From Terriglobia bacterium (GTDB lineage Bacteria > Acidobacteriota > Terriglobia > Bryobacterales > Bryobacteraceae): a DNA stretch of 64,000 nt. This document shows, piece after piece, positions 50,572 through 59,809 of this stretch. The notes beneath the pieces are model-generated. The model had not been told where the DNA came from. It saw nothing but the letters and a program-made list of their open reading frames with translations, and searched no databases. The stretch is taken from assembly GCA_020073445.1 (NCBI GenBank), contig JAIQFE010000001.1, forward strand, positions 62,001-126,000, read 5' to 3'. The position numbers were made by a program, and so were the translations under genes. Each line of letters starts with the position of its first letter. Position 1 is the stretch's first letter.

Positions 50572-51465
50572 ATGAGAACAGCGATTTTCGTTCTGGCGGG
50601 GCTGTCGTCAGTTGCAGCGCTGCCTGCTTTCGCACAACTCGTGAGTCATCCCGACGCACCGGTCCGCGTCGGCCACTATCACCTCAACGTCACCAGCGTC
50701 GAAGCCCATAAAAAGTTCTGGGTGGGCACACTCGGCGGTAAAGCAATGAAGTTCGGCGGTATCGATGTCATTGAGTTTCCCGACGCGTTCATATTCCTGC
50801 ACGTACAGAAACCGGCCGGCCCGACCCGCGGAACAGCCTTCGATCACATCGGTTTCGCAGTGCCCAGCGTGCCGGCGATGGCGGCTAAGCTGGCAGCCGC
50901 GGGATATAAGGAAACTACCAGTAGGGAACCGAAGCCGGGTGAGCCGCCACCAGCGGCATCGGGCACGTCGGCCGTGTATGGACGCTTTGCGTATTTTCTC
51001 GGCCCTGACGGGGTGAAAATCGAGCTCGTGACGAGTGATCAAAAAGCTGGCGATCAAAAAGACGCGCCGCCCATTGTGGCGCATCATATCCACTTCATCA
51101 ACAAGCAGTACGTCGAGATGCAGCAGTGGTACATGAAGGCGTTCAATGCGACGTTACGTCCAGGGCAAACCGACTTCTTCATTGGCGCCGACCTGCCTGG
51201 CGTCGGATACAGCCTCAACTTCTTCCGCTGGGAAGGCGACCAGTCCATTACTCACGTCCCTACGGCCGGCCGCGTTGTGGATCACGTGGGTTTTGAAGTG
51301 AAAAATCTGGAAGCGTTCTGCAAGGCGCTCGAAGCCAAGGGCATCAAGCTCACTCGGCCTTACAAGAAGAAAGATCCCGCCATGAACAACATCGCCACTG
51401 CGACGATCGTCGACCCTTGGGGAGTTTCAATCGAGCTGACCGAGGGCCTGGACAAGATCAACTGA
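50572..51465 (+). CDS. exported VOC (glyoxalase-fold) protein, second of a tandem pair
   Basis: 297-aa paralogue of the preceding gene, with its own signal peptide (ALPAFAQ). Blocks: VGHYHLNVTSVEAHKKFWVG, FDHIGFAVPSVPAMAAKL, HHIHFINKQYVEMQQWYMKA, VDHVGFEVKNLEAFCKALEA and the end TIVDPWGVSIELTEGL. The pair must come from a local duplication and is probably co-transcribed. Substrate unknown; extracellular dioxygenase or lyase chemistry is a guess. Confidence 0.9.
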   Translation: MRTAIFVLAGLSSVAALPAFAQLVSHPDAPVRVGHYHLNVTSVEAHKKFWVGTLGGKAMKFGGIDVIEFPDAFIFLHVQKPAGPTRGTAFDHIGFAVPSVPAMAAKLAAAGYKETTSREPKPGEPPPAASGTSAVYGRFAYFLGPDGVKIELVTSDQKAGDQKDAPPIVAHHIHFINKQYVEMQQWYMKAFNATLRPGQTDFFIGADLPGVGYSLNFFRWEGDQSITHVPTAGRVVDHVGFEVKNLEAFCKALEAKGIKLTRPYKKKDPAMNNIATATIVDPWGVSIELTEGLDKIN

Positions 51466-51817
51466 CTTCACTTCCGAATGCACGCACCAGTACACTTACG
51501 GATTCCTGGGCATTGCAACCTCTCTTTCAAAGGGACCTGGGCTATTTGCGAGGAACGGCTCGCGGAGGTGCGTTGCGTGACGCAGGACCAAAATCTTCTT
51601 GGTGGAAGCTCTATCGAGGAGCGCCGTGATAGGGCAGAGTACGGGATCGGCGACAGTGCACACCAACCCCGCCCAGAACGATTATCAGAGTGGCGACTCT
51701 TTGTGTCAATACGATTCTCCCAATGCGGCTGATAAGAATTGTTGATGAATGACGTTTCGAGCGGGTTCGCTCAGCGTGGATCGTTTAACTGTGGGCCGAT
51801 TCTTTTAGGACCGCAAG
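51466..51817. other. 352-base gap between convergent genes
   Basis: I see no convincing gene. A small hairpin (GAGCG-GGTT-CGCTC, 51759-51772) could end transcription. Short frames here lack ribosome-binding sites and recognisable sequence. Confidence 0.5.
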
Positions 51818-52480
51818 CTATCTGCCGCCGGATTCTTCGGAGAGGTCTGACGGATCGAAGCTGGCGGCCGAGACCGGTCTGGCTTGGAACTTCGCCAGCG
51901 TAGCGTGGTTGAAGTTGAATTGATCGGCCAGGACGTCGCGCGTCGTAAAGGACGGCTTGGCTACGCCATCTTCGTCGTGTCCCGGCTCATTGGAGAGGAT
52001 GTGATATAACTCGTGCGCGACAATGCGGCCCATCGCCCGGCCGTACAAAAATTCGCGGCGTGTATCCGGTTGATCCGTAATAACAGGCGTTATGAACTGA
52101 GTCAGTGTTTTGCAGTTGACCCAGCTAAAGGGGAGAATGCGGCCGTCCGTGACTGCCGTACTCGCGAGCTTCGCGCCCGGAAATACCGAAGGTACAGCCG
52201 AATGGTCGGGCGCCTCGCAGACTCCGCGCAGTTCCAAAACCGTTAGAAATCCATCGGTTTCGGTCGAGCTCCCATGCTCGCGCCACTCAATTGTGTAGCC
52301 TGCTTCCGCGAGGAGCGCTGCCGTTTCGCGTTTCATTGCAGCTACGGGACCGGTAGGCTGGGAGGCGTCGGCCTGCAGGTACACCACAACCTTCCGATTC
52401 GGGAGCGTAACGGGCTCCGACCGGCATGTAACGATGCCGAAACTGCTCAGGCAGACGAGTGCCAGTAATCGCGCAAACAC
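51818..52480 (-). CDS. secreted HExxH putative metalloprotein
   Basis: 220-aa exported protein with a GTG start and a signal peptide (LLALVCLSSFGIVTC). The only clear motif is IVAHELYHILSNEPGHD, an HExxH zinc-peptidase signature, preceded by FLYGRAMGRI. No other family match is evident. Such small acidobacterial HExxH proteins are often called zinc-dependent peptidases, but activity is not shown. Confidence 0.75.
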   Translation of the reverse strand: MFARLLALVCLSSFGIVTCRSEPVTLPNRKVVVYLQADASQPTGPVAAMKRETAALLAEAGYTIEWREHGSSTETDGFLTVLELRGVCEAPDHSAVPSVFPGAKLASTAVTDGRILPFSWVNCKTLTQFITPVITDQPDTRREFLYGRAMGRIVAHELYHILSNEPGHDEDGVAKPSFTTRDVLADQFNFNHATLAKFQARPVSAASFDPSDLSEESGGR

Positions 52481-52536
52481 GGCGCAAACCCATTGGCATT
52501 ATACACATACTGTCGGGCTGGATATTTGGAGGTGGA

Positions 52537-53433
52537 TTAATGGGTCGGCCGGGCTGGTCGAATCGAGATGGTGAAATCCGGCAGCGCGATCGATTCAGCA
52601 CCTTCCTTTCTACGGGTGAAAGCATCGTCTAATTCGAGAACATGAGCGCGGCTCAACTCCAGACTGTGTTCTTCGGGCTGGTAGGTAGTGCCGCGAGGAT
52701 AATCCACATAGGCCGTCCGCGACTGTTCAATGTGCGTCCCCAGGACGTGCGCAATCGGATGCGCCCGAGAGAATTCCGCCAGGCGCCGGGCGCTGGCAGC
52801 ATACACCGGCAGGTTCGATTCGTTGACATACAATCGGCCAGGATAAAGACTGTCCCCCGTCAGCAGCAGTCCGGTGCGGCGATCATAGAGCGCGATGCTC
52901 GCGGCGTCGTGCCCGGGAATCGCGAGGACGTCGAGGATCCGGCCGCCGAGGTCGATCAGGCCAAGGGCCTCCGGCCATTTTGAAATCCCGGCGGCCTCCT
53001 GAATAGCTGCGACCGTGGGTGGAATCAACTCGACTCCCGGCATGTCCTTCAGTTCCTGGTCACCGGCCACATGGTCTCCGTGCGAATGCGAGTGAACAAC
53101 CAGGAGAACCGGCGGCTTGCGGTTCTTTTTCTTGGCCCATTTGGACACCAGGTCTTGCACAAAGACGGCGGTATGAACCGTGCCTGCCCCAGTGTCTTCC
53201 AGAAGAACCTTCTGCTCTCCAAAGATCAGATAGAGAAACGGCTTTTCATAATTTATGCAGCCCGACTCGCGCAGGATATAGAAGTCGTCGTTGTAAGCAT
53301 GAACCTGCCAGTCGGGAACCGTAGTGCAATCGGGTCCGCCGGTGATCCAGGACGTGGGAAGTGTTCCTGGCGTGAGAGCTTCGGCAGCCCACATCGGGGC
53401 GCTGACCAGGATCAGGAGCATGACACGGGTCAT
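52537..53433 (-). CDS. metallo-beta-lactamase-fold hydrolase, exported
   Basis: 298-aa MBL-fold protein. A signal peptide (residues 1-18) is followed by the metal signature VVHSHSHGDHVAGD, then the later blocks LAIPGHDAASIALYDRRTGL, LLTGDSLYPGRLYV and LGTHIEQ, giving the usual two-metal set (HxHxDH, H, D, H). Its function cannot be told: lactonase, glyoxalase II-like and beta-lactamase are all possible. AGGAGG lies upstream of the ATG. It is 12 bases downstream of the GAF-ANTAR regulator gene. Confidence 0.9.
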   Translation of the reverse strand: MTRVMLLILVSAPMWAAEALTPGTLPTSWITGGPDCTTVPDWQVHAYNDDFYILRESGCINYEKPFLYLIFGEQKVLLEDTGAGTVHTAVFVQDLVSKWAKKKNRKPPVLLVVHSHSHGDHVAGDQELKDMPGVELIPPTVAAIQEAAGISKWPEALGLIDLGGRILDVLAIPGHDAASIALYDRRTGLLLTGDSLYPGRLYVNESNLPVYAASARRLAEFSRAHPIAHVLGTHIEQSRTAYVDYPRGTTYQPEEHSLELSRAHVLELDDAFTRRKEGAESIALPDFTISIRPARPTH

Positions 53434-53445
53434 CGTACGTTCCTC

Positions 53446-54195
53446 CTAATCCGGAGATGGCTTCGTTCCGAAGCTGCTATGCCGCTGCAAGTCTTCCGAG
53501 AGTATGAGCGCTTCCGCGAGTTCTTTCATGGGGCGATGCAGCTTACGGCTCTGATTTCTGAGAGTAAGATAGGCTTCTTCTTCGGACAGGCCTGTCCTTT
53601 GCTGCAGGATGCCCTTGGCCCGTTCGATTACCTTGCGCGCCTCGAGCTCGCGGCGGGCCTCGATCGTCTCTTGCAGCAGCTTGGCTTTCTCCGCTTCGAG
53701 AACCGACTTTGCTACGGCCCCGCCCAGCTGCTGTCCAATAAAAGTAAGAGTGCTCACTTCATAGGGAGTGTGGATATGAGGAGCGCGATGGTGCACATTG
53801 ATCACCCCCACCAGATCACCACCACTGACGAGCGGCACCGACAGGAAAGCCTCGTACGTATCTTCCACGAGCCCCGCGAAGCGCTGGAACCGCGCGTCCG
53901 CGCTCGCGTTGCTCGAGAGAGCGACCACGGACTGGTGCTCTGCTACCCAGCCCGTGATGCCCTCACCCACTTTCATTCGAAGGTTTCCCAGCGCTGCCGC
54001 GTGAGGCACCTGCGACGCACGCAGCACAACCTCGTTTGCCTCCTGATCAAACAGATACACCAAACACGCTTCACACGCAGCGGCTTGAATCGTCAGCCCG
54101 ATCACTTCTCCCAGCATCTCGTCGAGAGACAGCTTGGAGCTGACGATTCCACTTATGCGATGGAAAATCGACGTGTCTATTTCAGCCGCAGTCAT
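53446..54195 (-). CDS. GAF-ANTAR RNA-binding regulator
   Basis: 249-aa protein. The GAF domain occupies about 20-170 (LDEMLGEVIGLTIQAAACEA, VGEGITGWVAEHQSVVAL, FLSVPLVSGGDLVGVINVHH). The C-terminal ANTAR domain (about 185-240: ARKVIERAKGILQQRTGLSE, then EEAYLTLRNQSRKL) binds paired hairpins in nascent RNA and causes antitermination in known members. No dual-hairpin target was recognised in the window. It forms an operon with the MBL hydrolase; the GAF ligand is unknown. Confidence 0.92.
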   Translation of the reverse strand: MTAAEIDTSIFHRISGIVSSKLSLDEMLGEVIGLTIQAAACEACLVYLFDQEANEVVLRASQVPHAAALGNLRMKVGEGITGWVAEHQSVVALSSNASADARFQRFAGLVEDTYEAFLSVPLVSGGDLVGVINVHHRAPHIHTPYEVSTLTFIGQQLGGAVAKSVLEAEKAKLLQETIEARRELEARKVIERAKGILQQRTGLSEEEAYLTLRNQSRKLHRPMKELAEALILSEDLQRHSSFGTKPSPD

Positions 54196-54220
54196 TGACT
54201 CCTTCTAGAACCTCTGCCAT

Positions 54221-57200
54221 CTAGAAGTCGAAACGAAGTGCTAACTGCAGGACGCGCGCTGCGGTTGACGAGTTGGTCTTCGTGATCTCACCGAAGGTCG
54301 TCGGAACAGCGGTGCTCACGGTTGGATTCGCAAAGTTCTCGTGGTTGAGCGCATTATAGGCCTCTCCGCGAAGTTGCAGCCGGTATCCCTCCTTCGGCAA
54401 CTTAAAGAACTTGCTGACCGAGAAATCGTTGTTCCACAGGCCCGGGCCCCTGAGAGTTCCGCGGTTTCCCACGACGCCGGGGTAACCGGCGACAAAAGCG
54501 CTGCTAGCGTTGGTGTTGGCGAAGATGCTCGGGATCCCATTTTGATCGAACGCGAATCCGCTCGCGGGCAGTTGAGCGCCTGGCGCGAGGATGCAATAGG
54601 AGGAGCTCAGGTAGTTCACGTTGTACACGCCGTTGACGGTGCAGTTGATCGGCGTGCCGGTGCGGAACGTATACAGCGTGCTGATCTGCCAGCCGCCTAC
54701 AGCTTCATCGAGCCACGCAGGAACGCCGCCGAGAAACTTCTTGCCCTTCCCGAACGGCAGTTCCACCACCGCGTTCGCGGAGATGGCGTGGCGGGCGTCG
54801 AAGTCCGAAGGACCGCGGAACGCATTGGGATTGAAAGCATCCTGCAGCGTTGCGCCCCCGCTGGTCTCGGACGCGGACCCGTTGTCGATACCGTGCGACC
54901 AGGTGTAGTTGAAGTCATAGCCCCAACCATTGTTCATAGGCCTGCGTAACACGATGGTCATTGCGTGATAAGCAGACTTGCCCGCGTTCACGAATGAGGT
55001 CAGACCGGAGTTCTGAAGCGGGAAGAACGTATTGCAGCCTAAGGAGGAAATGCAACCTCCGCTGGGCTGACGGACACGATCCATATCGTTCAAGCCGTCC
55101 AGGAAGCTGCCGGCATAGTTGCCGAACACATCATAGAAGAAATTGGCGCTTGCACTGCCAGGGATGTATAGATTCTTCGCACTGGTAAAGATGTCGTCGA
55201 AGAACGGCTGGTTCGGGACCAGGCTCGGATTCGCTTTCACCTGGGCTGGCGTGACTCCAGAGTTGTAGAGCTGCGAGAGGACGGTGCCCGCCTGGCTAAA
55301 CGTCTGGCCCGACTTAGCATCCTTGAACAGAGAGAGGGGTTGGCCGAAGTCCTGCCGGAGAATACCCCGATGGCTCAAGCGGCCGGCGTAACCGATCTCC
55401 AAACTCATGTGATGAGCAAGCGGTTTGGCGTAGTTCACGTTAAGTACATACTCGTAGGGCGCCTTCAAGTCACTCGAAACGCCGCTGAACGTGGTGAATC
55501 CGCCTTTGACAAGCGGCGGTGTATAGGGGAACGCGCCGCCGTTCGGAGCAACCAGAGTCGGCAGCGTACTTCCGGAGTAGCGGAATCCGGTGGTGAAGTT
55601 GGTGTTGACCGGCTGGGCGACGGAACTCGCCAAGCCGGGCGAGCCGCCGGTCGAGAACGTCTGAGCCATCGCGTTGCCATAGTTGTCATAGACGATGCCC
55701 GCGCCCGCTCGCAGGACAGTTCCCTTGCCCAAGATTTTCTCCAGGATCGATCCTGAATCGGGAGTGTAAGCAATTCCGAGCCTCGGGGCGAAATCCTTGT
55801 AGTCGGTCGGATAGTAACCTGGGCCGTTGTTCACGGGTCCGCCCACTGTATACGTGATCATCGACGTGGGCAAAAGGGAATTGGGAATTCCGTTCGCTTG
55901 TGCTCCAATGCGGTCCGCGAAGTACTGACTCAACGAAGTGACCGGGACGACTTCGACTCCGTTCCCTTCATAAGGGACGCCAAAGATGGAGTAGCGGAGC
56001 CCGGCGGTAATCGTGAGGTTCGGACGCATCTTGAAGCTATCCTGCACGTAGAACTCAGGCGACTTGGAGATATAGTCGCGCGTGATCGAGGTACCGAACG
56101 GAATGGCTTGACCGTTAATTCCATAGTTATAGGTAGCGCTGTATTGATTGATCAACCCAAAGAGCGCGCCGAAGGCGTTTGTAACGTTGGTGGGCGAGGC
56201 GAGCGTCGCGCTTGGGCCGTAGATTCCTTGCAGGTAGCTAGTGACATTCGCGGTAATATCCGCGCCAAGGCCAAGCAGTGTGTTGCGGCTAAAGCTGTAA
56301 CTCGGCTCATTGTTCCCCGCTAGGCGGAGGTTGTCCATATACCGGAAAGCGAAGCCGGTCTGAATCGTGTGGCGTCCCGATATCCACGTCAGGTCATCTG
56401 TGATGCTGTGCGTCGGCGCGATCCGGGAAGATGGCCGCGTCGTCGCCGACAGCGCCGTAAAGCCGAAGGTCGGCAGGACCGTCTGGGTTCCCGTAGTGGC
56501 GACACCCAGCCGCGTATAGCCGTAATCGAGGACATTCACTAGGCTGGGCGACAACACCGCTGTATAACGCACCGCCAACCCGCGGGAATTATCCAAGGTA
56601 GTCTGGGACGGAGCCTGTCCGGGGAAGATGGCAAGCCCGGCGGTCGGCGTCGAAGCCGCGCCGTTCAGCGTGCCGCGAACCATGATGGTGTGCTTGCCGG
56701 AAGAATCAATGTTGTAGTCCATACGCGCTACCTGCGCGTGATTGTTGAGGACGTTTGGCGCATTGAATAGGAGCTGATTGAAGTTGAGTCCCTTGTCAGT
56801 GGCGCCCAGGGGGTTGTTGCCAGGTACATACTGACTCATCAGGTTGAGCATGTACGGATTGGCGCCAATGTGCAGGGGATCGATCTGCGCGATGGCATCA
56901 GGACCCAAGGCAACGGTTTGCCCACTCTTCAGCAGAACATTGATGGTGCCGTTCTTTAGGTTGTCGGTAGGGACGTTCGCCGTTGTGGAAGCGGCGCTGC
57001 GATCTTTGCGGCCTTCCCAGTTATAGAAGAAGAACAGCCGGTTCTTCAGGATCGGACCGCCAAGGGAACCGCCGTATTGATTGCGGATCAACGCCGGACG
57101 CGCCACGCCGGCACGATTATTGAACCAGTCGTTCGCTTCAAACAGAGTATTCCGGTTGAACTCATAAAGCGTCCCGTGGAATGAGTTCGACCCGCTCTTG

Positions 57201-57868
57201 GTCACGATGGATACCTGGCCGCCCGCGGAGTGGCCCATGTCCGCGCCTTGACCGGCGATGGTCGTGCGGAACTCCTGCACTGAATCCAATGGAATTGGCA
57301 GAACGGCATTGAAGCCGTCGGCTCCCTGGCTATCGTTCACGTCCGCGCCGTCCAGAAGAACGTTATTTTGGTCCGGCCGCGCTCCCAAGACTTGCCCCGT
57401 CGAACTTACGCCCGGCTGGATGCTCAGCAGGGCCACAACGTTGCGGGTCTGCAGCGGAATTTCCTTCACTTGGGTTTCGGTGAAAGGATTCCCGATCGTC
57501 GCGGTCTCCGTATTGACGACCGAAGCTTCCGCAACAACGTTGATGGTCTGGCTCGTCTGCCCGAGTTCGAGCTTAACGTTCAGGGTGGCCGGTGTGTCAA
57601 CTTGCAGGCGGACTTCCGTCTGGTACGTCGCAAAACCTGGCTTTAGAACCTCGAGCTTATATGCGCCCGGAGGCATTTGTAAAAGACTGTATTTCCCCGA
57701 TTCATCCGTGAGCACACTGCGCGAAGCCGTGGTGTCTAAATTCGTCGCGGTCACATTCGCGCCGGGCATGATTCCGCCCTGAGCGTCGCTTACAACGCCC
57801 TGCACGGAACTGGTCTGTGCAACCACTGGAAGCAGTGCAAGAAAGAATGAAAGGGATAGCCGTTTCAT
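54221..57868 (-). CDS. large TonB-dependent receptor with carboxypeptidase-regulatory-like domain
   Basis: 1215-aa outer-membrane receptor of the acidobacterial type. Signal peptide 1-17; regulatory-like domain about 20-100 (VQGVVSDAQGGIMPGANVTA); plug about 115-250 (RNVVALLSIQPGVSS, DGADVNDSQGADGFN); then a long barrel (YGGSLGGPILKNRLFFFYNW, QLRGEAYNALNHENFANP) that ends with the Phe-terminated strand LQLALRFDF. AAAAGGAG precedes the ATG. Loops are unusually rich in Asn/Ser. The substrate is unknown. Confidence 0.94.
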   Translation of the reverse strand: MKRLSLSFFLALLPVVAQTSSVQGVVSDAQGGIMPGANVTATNLDTTASRSVLTDESGKYSLLQMPPGAYKLEVLKPGFATYQTEVRLQVDTPATLNVKLELGQTSQTINVVAEASVVNTETATIGNPFTETQVKEIPLQTRNVVALLSIQPGVSSTGQVLGARPDQNNVLLDGADVNDSQGADGFNAVLPIPLDSVQEFRTTIAGQGADMGHSAGGQVSIVTKSGSNSFHGTLYEFNRNTLFEANDWFNNRAGVARPALIRNQYGGSLGGPILKNRLFFFYNWEGRKDRSAASTTANVPTDNLKNGTINVLLKSGQTVALGPDAIAQIDPLHIGANPYMLNLMSQYVPGNNPLGATDKGLNFNQLLFNAPNVLNNHAQVARMDYNIDSSGKHTIMVRGTLNGAASTPTAGLAIFPGQAPSQTTLDNSRGLAVRYTAVLSPSLVNVLDYGYTRLGVATTGTQTVLPTFGFTALSATTRPSSRIAPTHSITDDLTWISGRHTIQTGFAFRYMDNLRLAGNNEPSYSFSRNTLLGLGADITANVTSYLQGIYGPSATLASPTNVTNAFGALFGLINQYSATYNYGINGQAIPFGTSITRDYISKSPEFYVQDSFKMRPNLTITAGLRYSIFGVPYEGNGVEVVPVTSLSQYFADRIGAQANGIPNSLLPTSMITYTVGGPVNNGPGYYPTDYKDFAPRLGIAYTPDSGSILEKILGKGTVLRAGAGIVYDNYGNAMAQTFSTGGSPGLASSVAQPVNTNFTTGFRYSGSTLPTLVAPNGGAFPYTPPLVKGGFTTFSGVSSDLKAPYEYVLNVNYAKPLAHHMSLEIGYAGRLSHRGILRQDFGQPLSLFKDAKSGQTFSQAGTVLSQLYNSGVTPAQVKANPSLVPNQPFFDDIFTSAKNLYIPGSASANFFYDVFGNYAGSFLDGLNDMDRVRQPSGGCISSLGCNTFFPLQNSGLTSFVNAGKSAYHAMTIVLRRPMNNGWGYDFNYTWSHGIDNGSASETSGGATLQDAFNPNAFRGPSDFDARHAISANAVVELPFGKGKKFLGGVPAWLDEAVGGWQISTLYTFRTGTPINCTVNGVYNVNYLSSSYCILAPGAQLPASGFAFDQNGIPSIFANTNASSAFVAGYPGVVGNRGTLRGPGLWNNDFSVSKFFKLPKEGYRLQLRGEAYNALNHENFANPTVSTAVPTTFGEITKTNSSTAARVLQLALRFDF

Positions 57869-58243
57869 CGGGTCGAACTCCTTTTAAGTATGGCTACCGT
57901 CGGAAAAACGGCAGATTTCTTGAGATTTCAGATAAAGACTAATCTCTCGACCAGGAGAACGACGAATGGCGACACATACCTGAGCCGCCTAAGGAACCCC
58001 AACACAGGGTGTGATCTGTTCTTTTAGTCTAGTGCGAACACCACAGCGAGTCCAATAGAAATGCCTGATGCGGCGCATAACCAACGCCCATGGAGTACAA
58101 ATTAGACAGCTATCAGGACGGGTTACTTCGGTCCGTATAAGCAAAACGGCTCCCCGGCGACCAGAGTCTTGCAGACACAGAGGACCGCAAGCTCCATGCG
58201 CAAAGGAGCCGAGAGTTGTTTTGCCTTCCTGAAGCAGCCGCGA
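57869..58243. other. 375-base gap upstream of the TonB receptor
   Basis: No gene is seen. Read on the minus strand it begins, after the DUF1501 gene, with a CGGCTCC ... GGAGCCG pair enclosing about 45 bases and followed by TTTTGC (58147-58212), which may be a long-loop terminator of the DUF1553-DUF1501 operon. The remaining part should hold the TonB receptor promoter, but I saw no clear boxes. Confidence 0.45.
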
Positions 58244-59797
58244 TTACGCGACCAAATCGTGCAGCACGTTACCCGCGACGTCGGTCAGCCGGAAATCGCG
58301 TCCGCTATACCGGTACGTTAACTTCGTGTGATCAATTCCGAGCAGATAGAGAATGGTGGCATGAATGTCGTGCACATGCACCGGCTTCTCGACCGCTTTG
58401 AAACCGAAGTCATCCGTGGCGCCATAGATGGTTCCACCCTTGACCGCGCCGCCAGCCAGCCACATCGTGAACCCAAACGGATTGTGATCGCGGCCACGTT
58501 TGACGCCACCGCCACCGCTGCCGCCCACTTCCCGTACGGGCGTGCGCCCAAATTCGGATCCGCACACGACCAGCGTATCCTTCCATAGTCCGCGAGCCTT
58601 GAGGTCTTTAATCACAGCGGCAAAGGCCTGGTCAGAGTTCTTCGCGTTGGTCTTGTGCGCGAAGATATCGGTGTGCGCATCCCAGGGATCGCCCTTCGAA
58701 TAGTACACCTGGGACATCCGTACGCCTTTCTCAGCCAGACGCACAGCCATCAAGCAACCGCGGGCAACGGGGCCCGGACCATACAGATCCAAGGTGGCTT
58801 GAGGCTCTTTGCGGACGTCGAATACATCCGGTGCTTCGGTCTGCATGCGGTACGCCGTTTCCATTGACTTCATCACGGCTTCGACCTGAGCGTCCTTACC
58901 GGTTTCCGCTTCCCGCAGACCTTCGAGCTTCTGCAGCAGATCCAGTTCGCGGCGCTGCTCTGTCAGGGTGAACTTCGGGTTGTTCACATAGTTGACCATC
59001 TTCTTTGGATCGAACTGACCCTCGATCACAACCTTCTTCGGCTTCTCCTTGCCGTCCTTATCCTTCTCCACCGTGTCGGCGGGCATCGGCTCCTCGGCCG
59101 CGTCCTCCGAGTCGCCGTTTTGCGGTCCCGTTTGCACCGCGTTGGAAATGTAGGTCCCTTGGTTGATTGCCGGAAGGAAGCCGTTGCTCCATAACGGTGG
59201 GCCGACGGTCGTCGGAATGTCTGGACAAAGTACCATATAGCCGGGAAGATTCTGGTTCTCGGTTCCCAACCCGTAGGTCAACCACGCTCCCATGGAGGGT
59301 CTGCCTGCTTGATTGGCGCCCGTGTTCACCATCAGACAAGCGGGCTCGTGGTTCGGAATCTCGGTGTAAACGGAGCGCACCCAGCAGATGTCGTCCGCCA
59401 CTTCGCCGAGATGGGGCCACAGTTCGCTGAGTTCCATGCCGCACTGTCCGTACTTCGTGTACTTAAAGGGCGACTTCATCAACTCACCGGTGCGGCGTTC
59501 GGTCTTCACGGATCCGCCAGGCATGGGCTGCCCGTCGTATTTCTCCAGGGCCGGCTTAGGATCGAAGCTGTCGATGCTCGAGCAACCGCCGTTCATGAAG
59601 AGAAAAATGACTCGCTTCACACGCTGGGGGTAGTCGAGCCTCATGCTCGCCACGCTACCATCCGGACTTGCTACGGCGTCCGCTCGCAGGATCGATTGAT
59701 TTACCAAGCTGGCAAACGCCATCATGCCAAACCCGTTTCCAATGCGCCGCAACGCCTCCCGGCGAGTGGCTGGCGGTTTTTCTGTAGGATGCATCAT
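58244..59797 (-). CDS. DUF1501 protein, planctomycete-type (partner of DUF1553)
   Basis: 517-aa DUF1501 member of the form that pairs with DUF1553 cytochromes. Tat-type N-terminus (TRREALRRIGNGFG). Blocks: IFLFMNGGCSSIDSFDPKP, GAWLTYGLGTENQNLPGYMV, a charged insert (DKDGKEKPKKVVIEGQFDP), VCGSEFGRTPVREVGGSGGG with a late His-Asn (RGRDHNPFGFTMWLAGG) and the end LTYRYSGRDFRLTDV. It starts 12 bases after the DUF1553 stop. Function is unknown. Confidence 0.93.
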   Translation of the reverse strand: MMHPTEKPPATRREALRRIGNGFGMMAFASLVNQSILRADAVASPDGSVASMRLDYPQRVKRVIFLFMNGGCSSIDSFDPKPALEKYDGQPMPGGSVKTERRTGELMKSPFKYTKYGQCGMELSELWPHLGEVADDICWVRSVYTEIPNHEPACLMVNTGANQAGRPSMGAWLTYGLGTENQNLPGYMVLCPDIPTTVGPPLWSNGFLPAINQGTYISNAVQTGPQNGDSEDAAEEPMPADTVEKDKDGKEKPKKVVIEGQFDPKKMVNYVNNPKFTLTEQRRELDLLQKLEGLREAETGKDAQVEAVMKSMETAYRMQTEAPDVFDVRKEPQATLDLYGPGPVARGCLMAVRLAEKGVRMSQVYYSKGDPWDAHTDIFAHKTNAKNSDQAFAAVIKDLKARGLWKDTLVVCGSEFGRTPVREVGGSGGGGVKRGRDHNPFGFTMWLAGGAVKGGTIYGATDDFGFKAVEKPVHVHDIHATILYLLGIDHTKLTYRYSGRDFRLTDVAGNVLHDLVA

Positions 59798-59809
59798 AAA
59801 TTATGTCCC

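Noticed and set aside
53071-54198. 375-codon plus-strand frame across MBL and GAF-ANTAR genes
   Set aside because: It spans two opposite-strand genes and their gap, and both have clear domain motifs.
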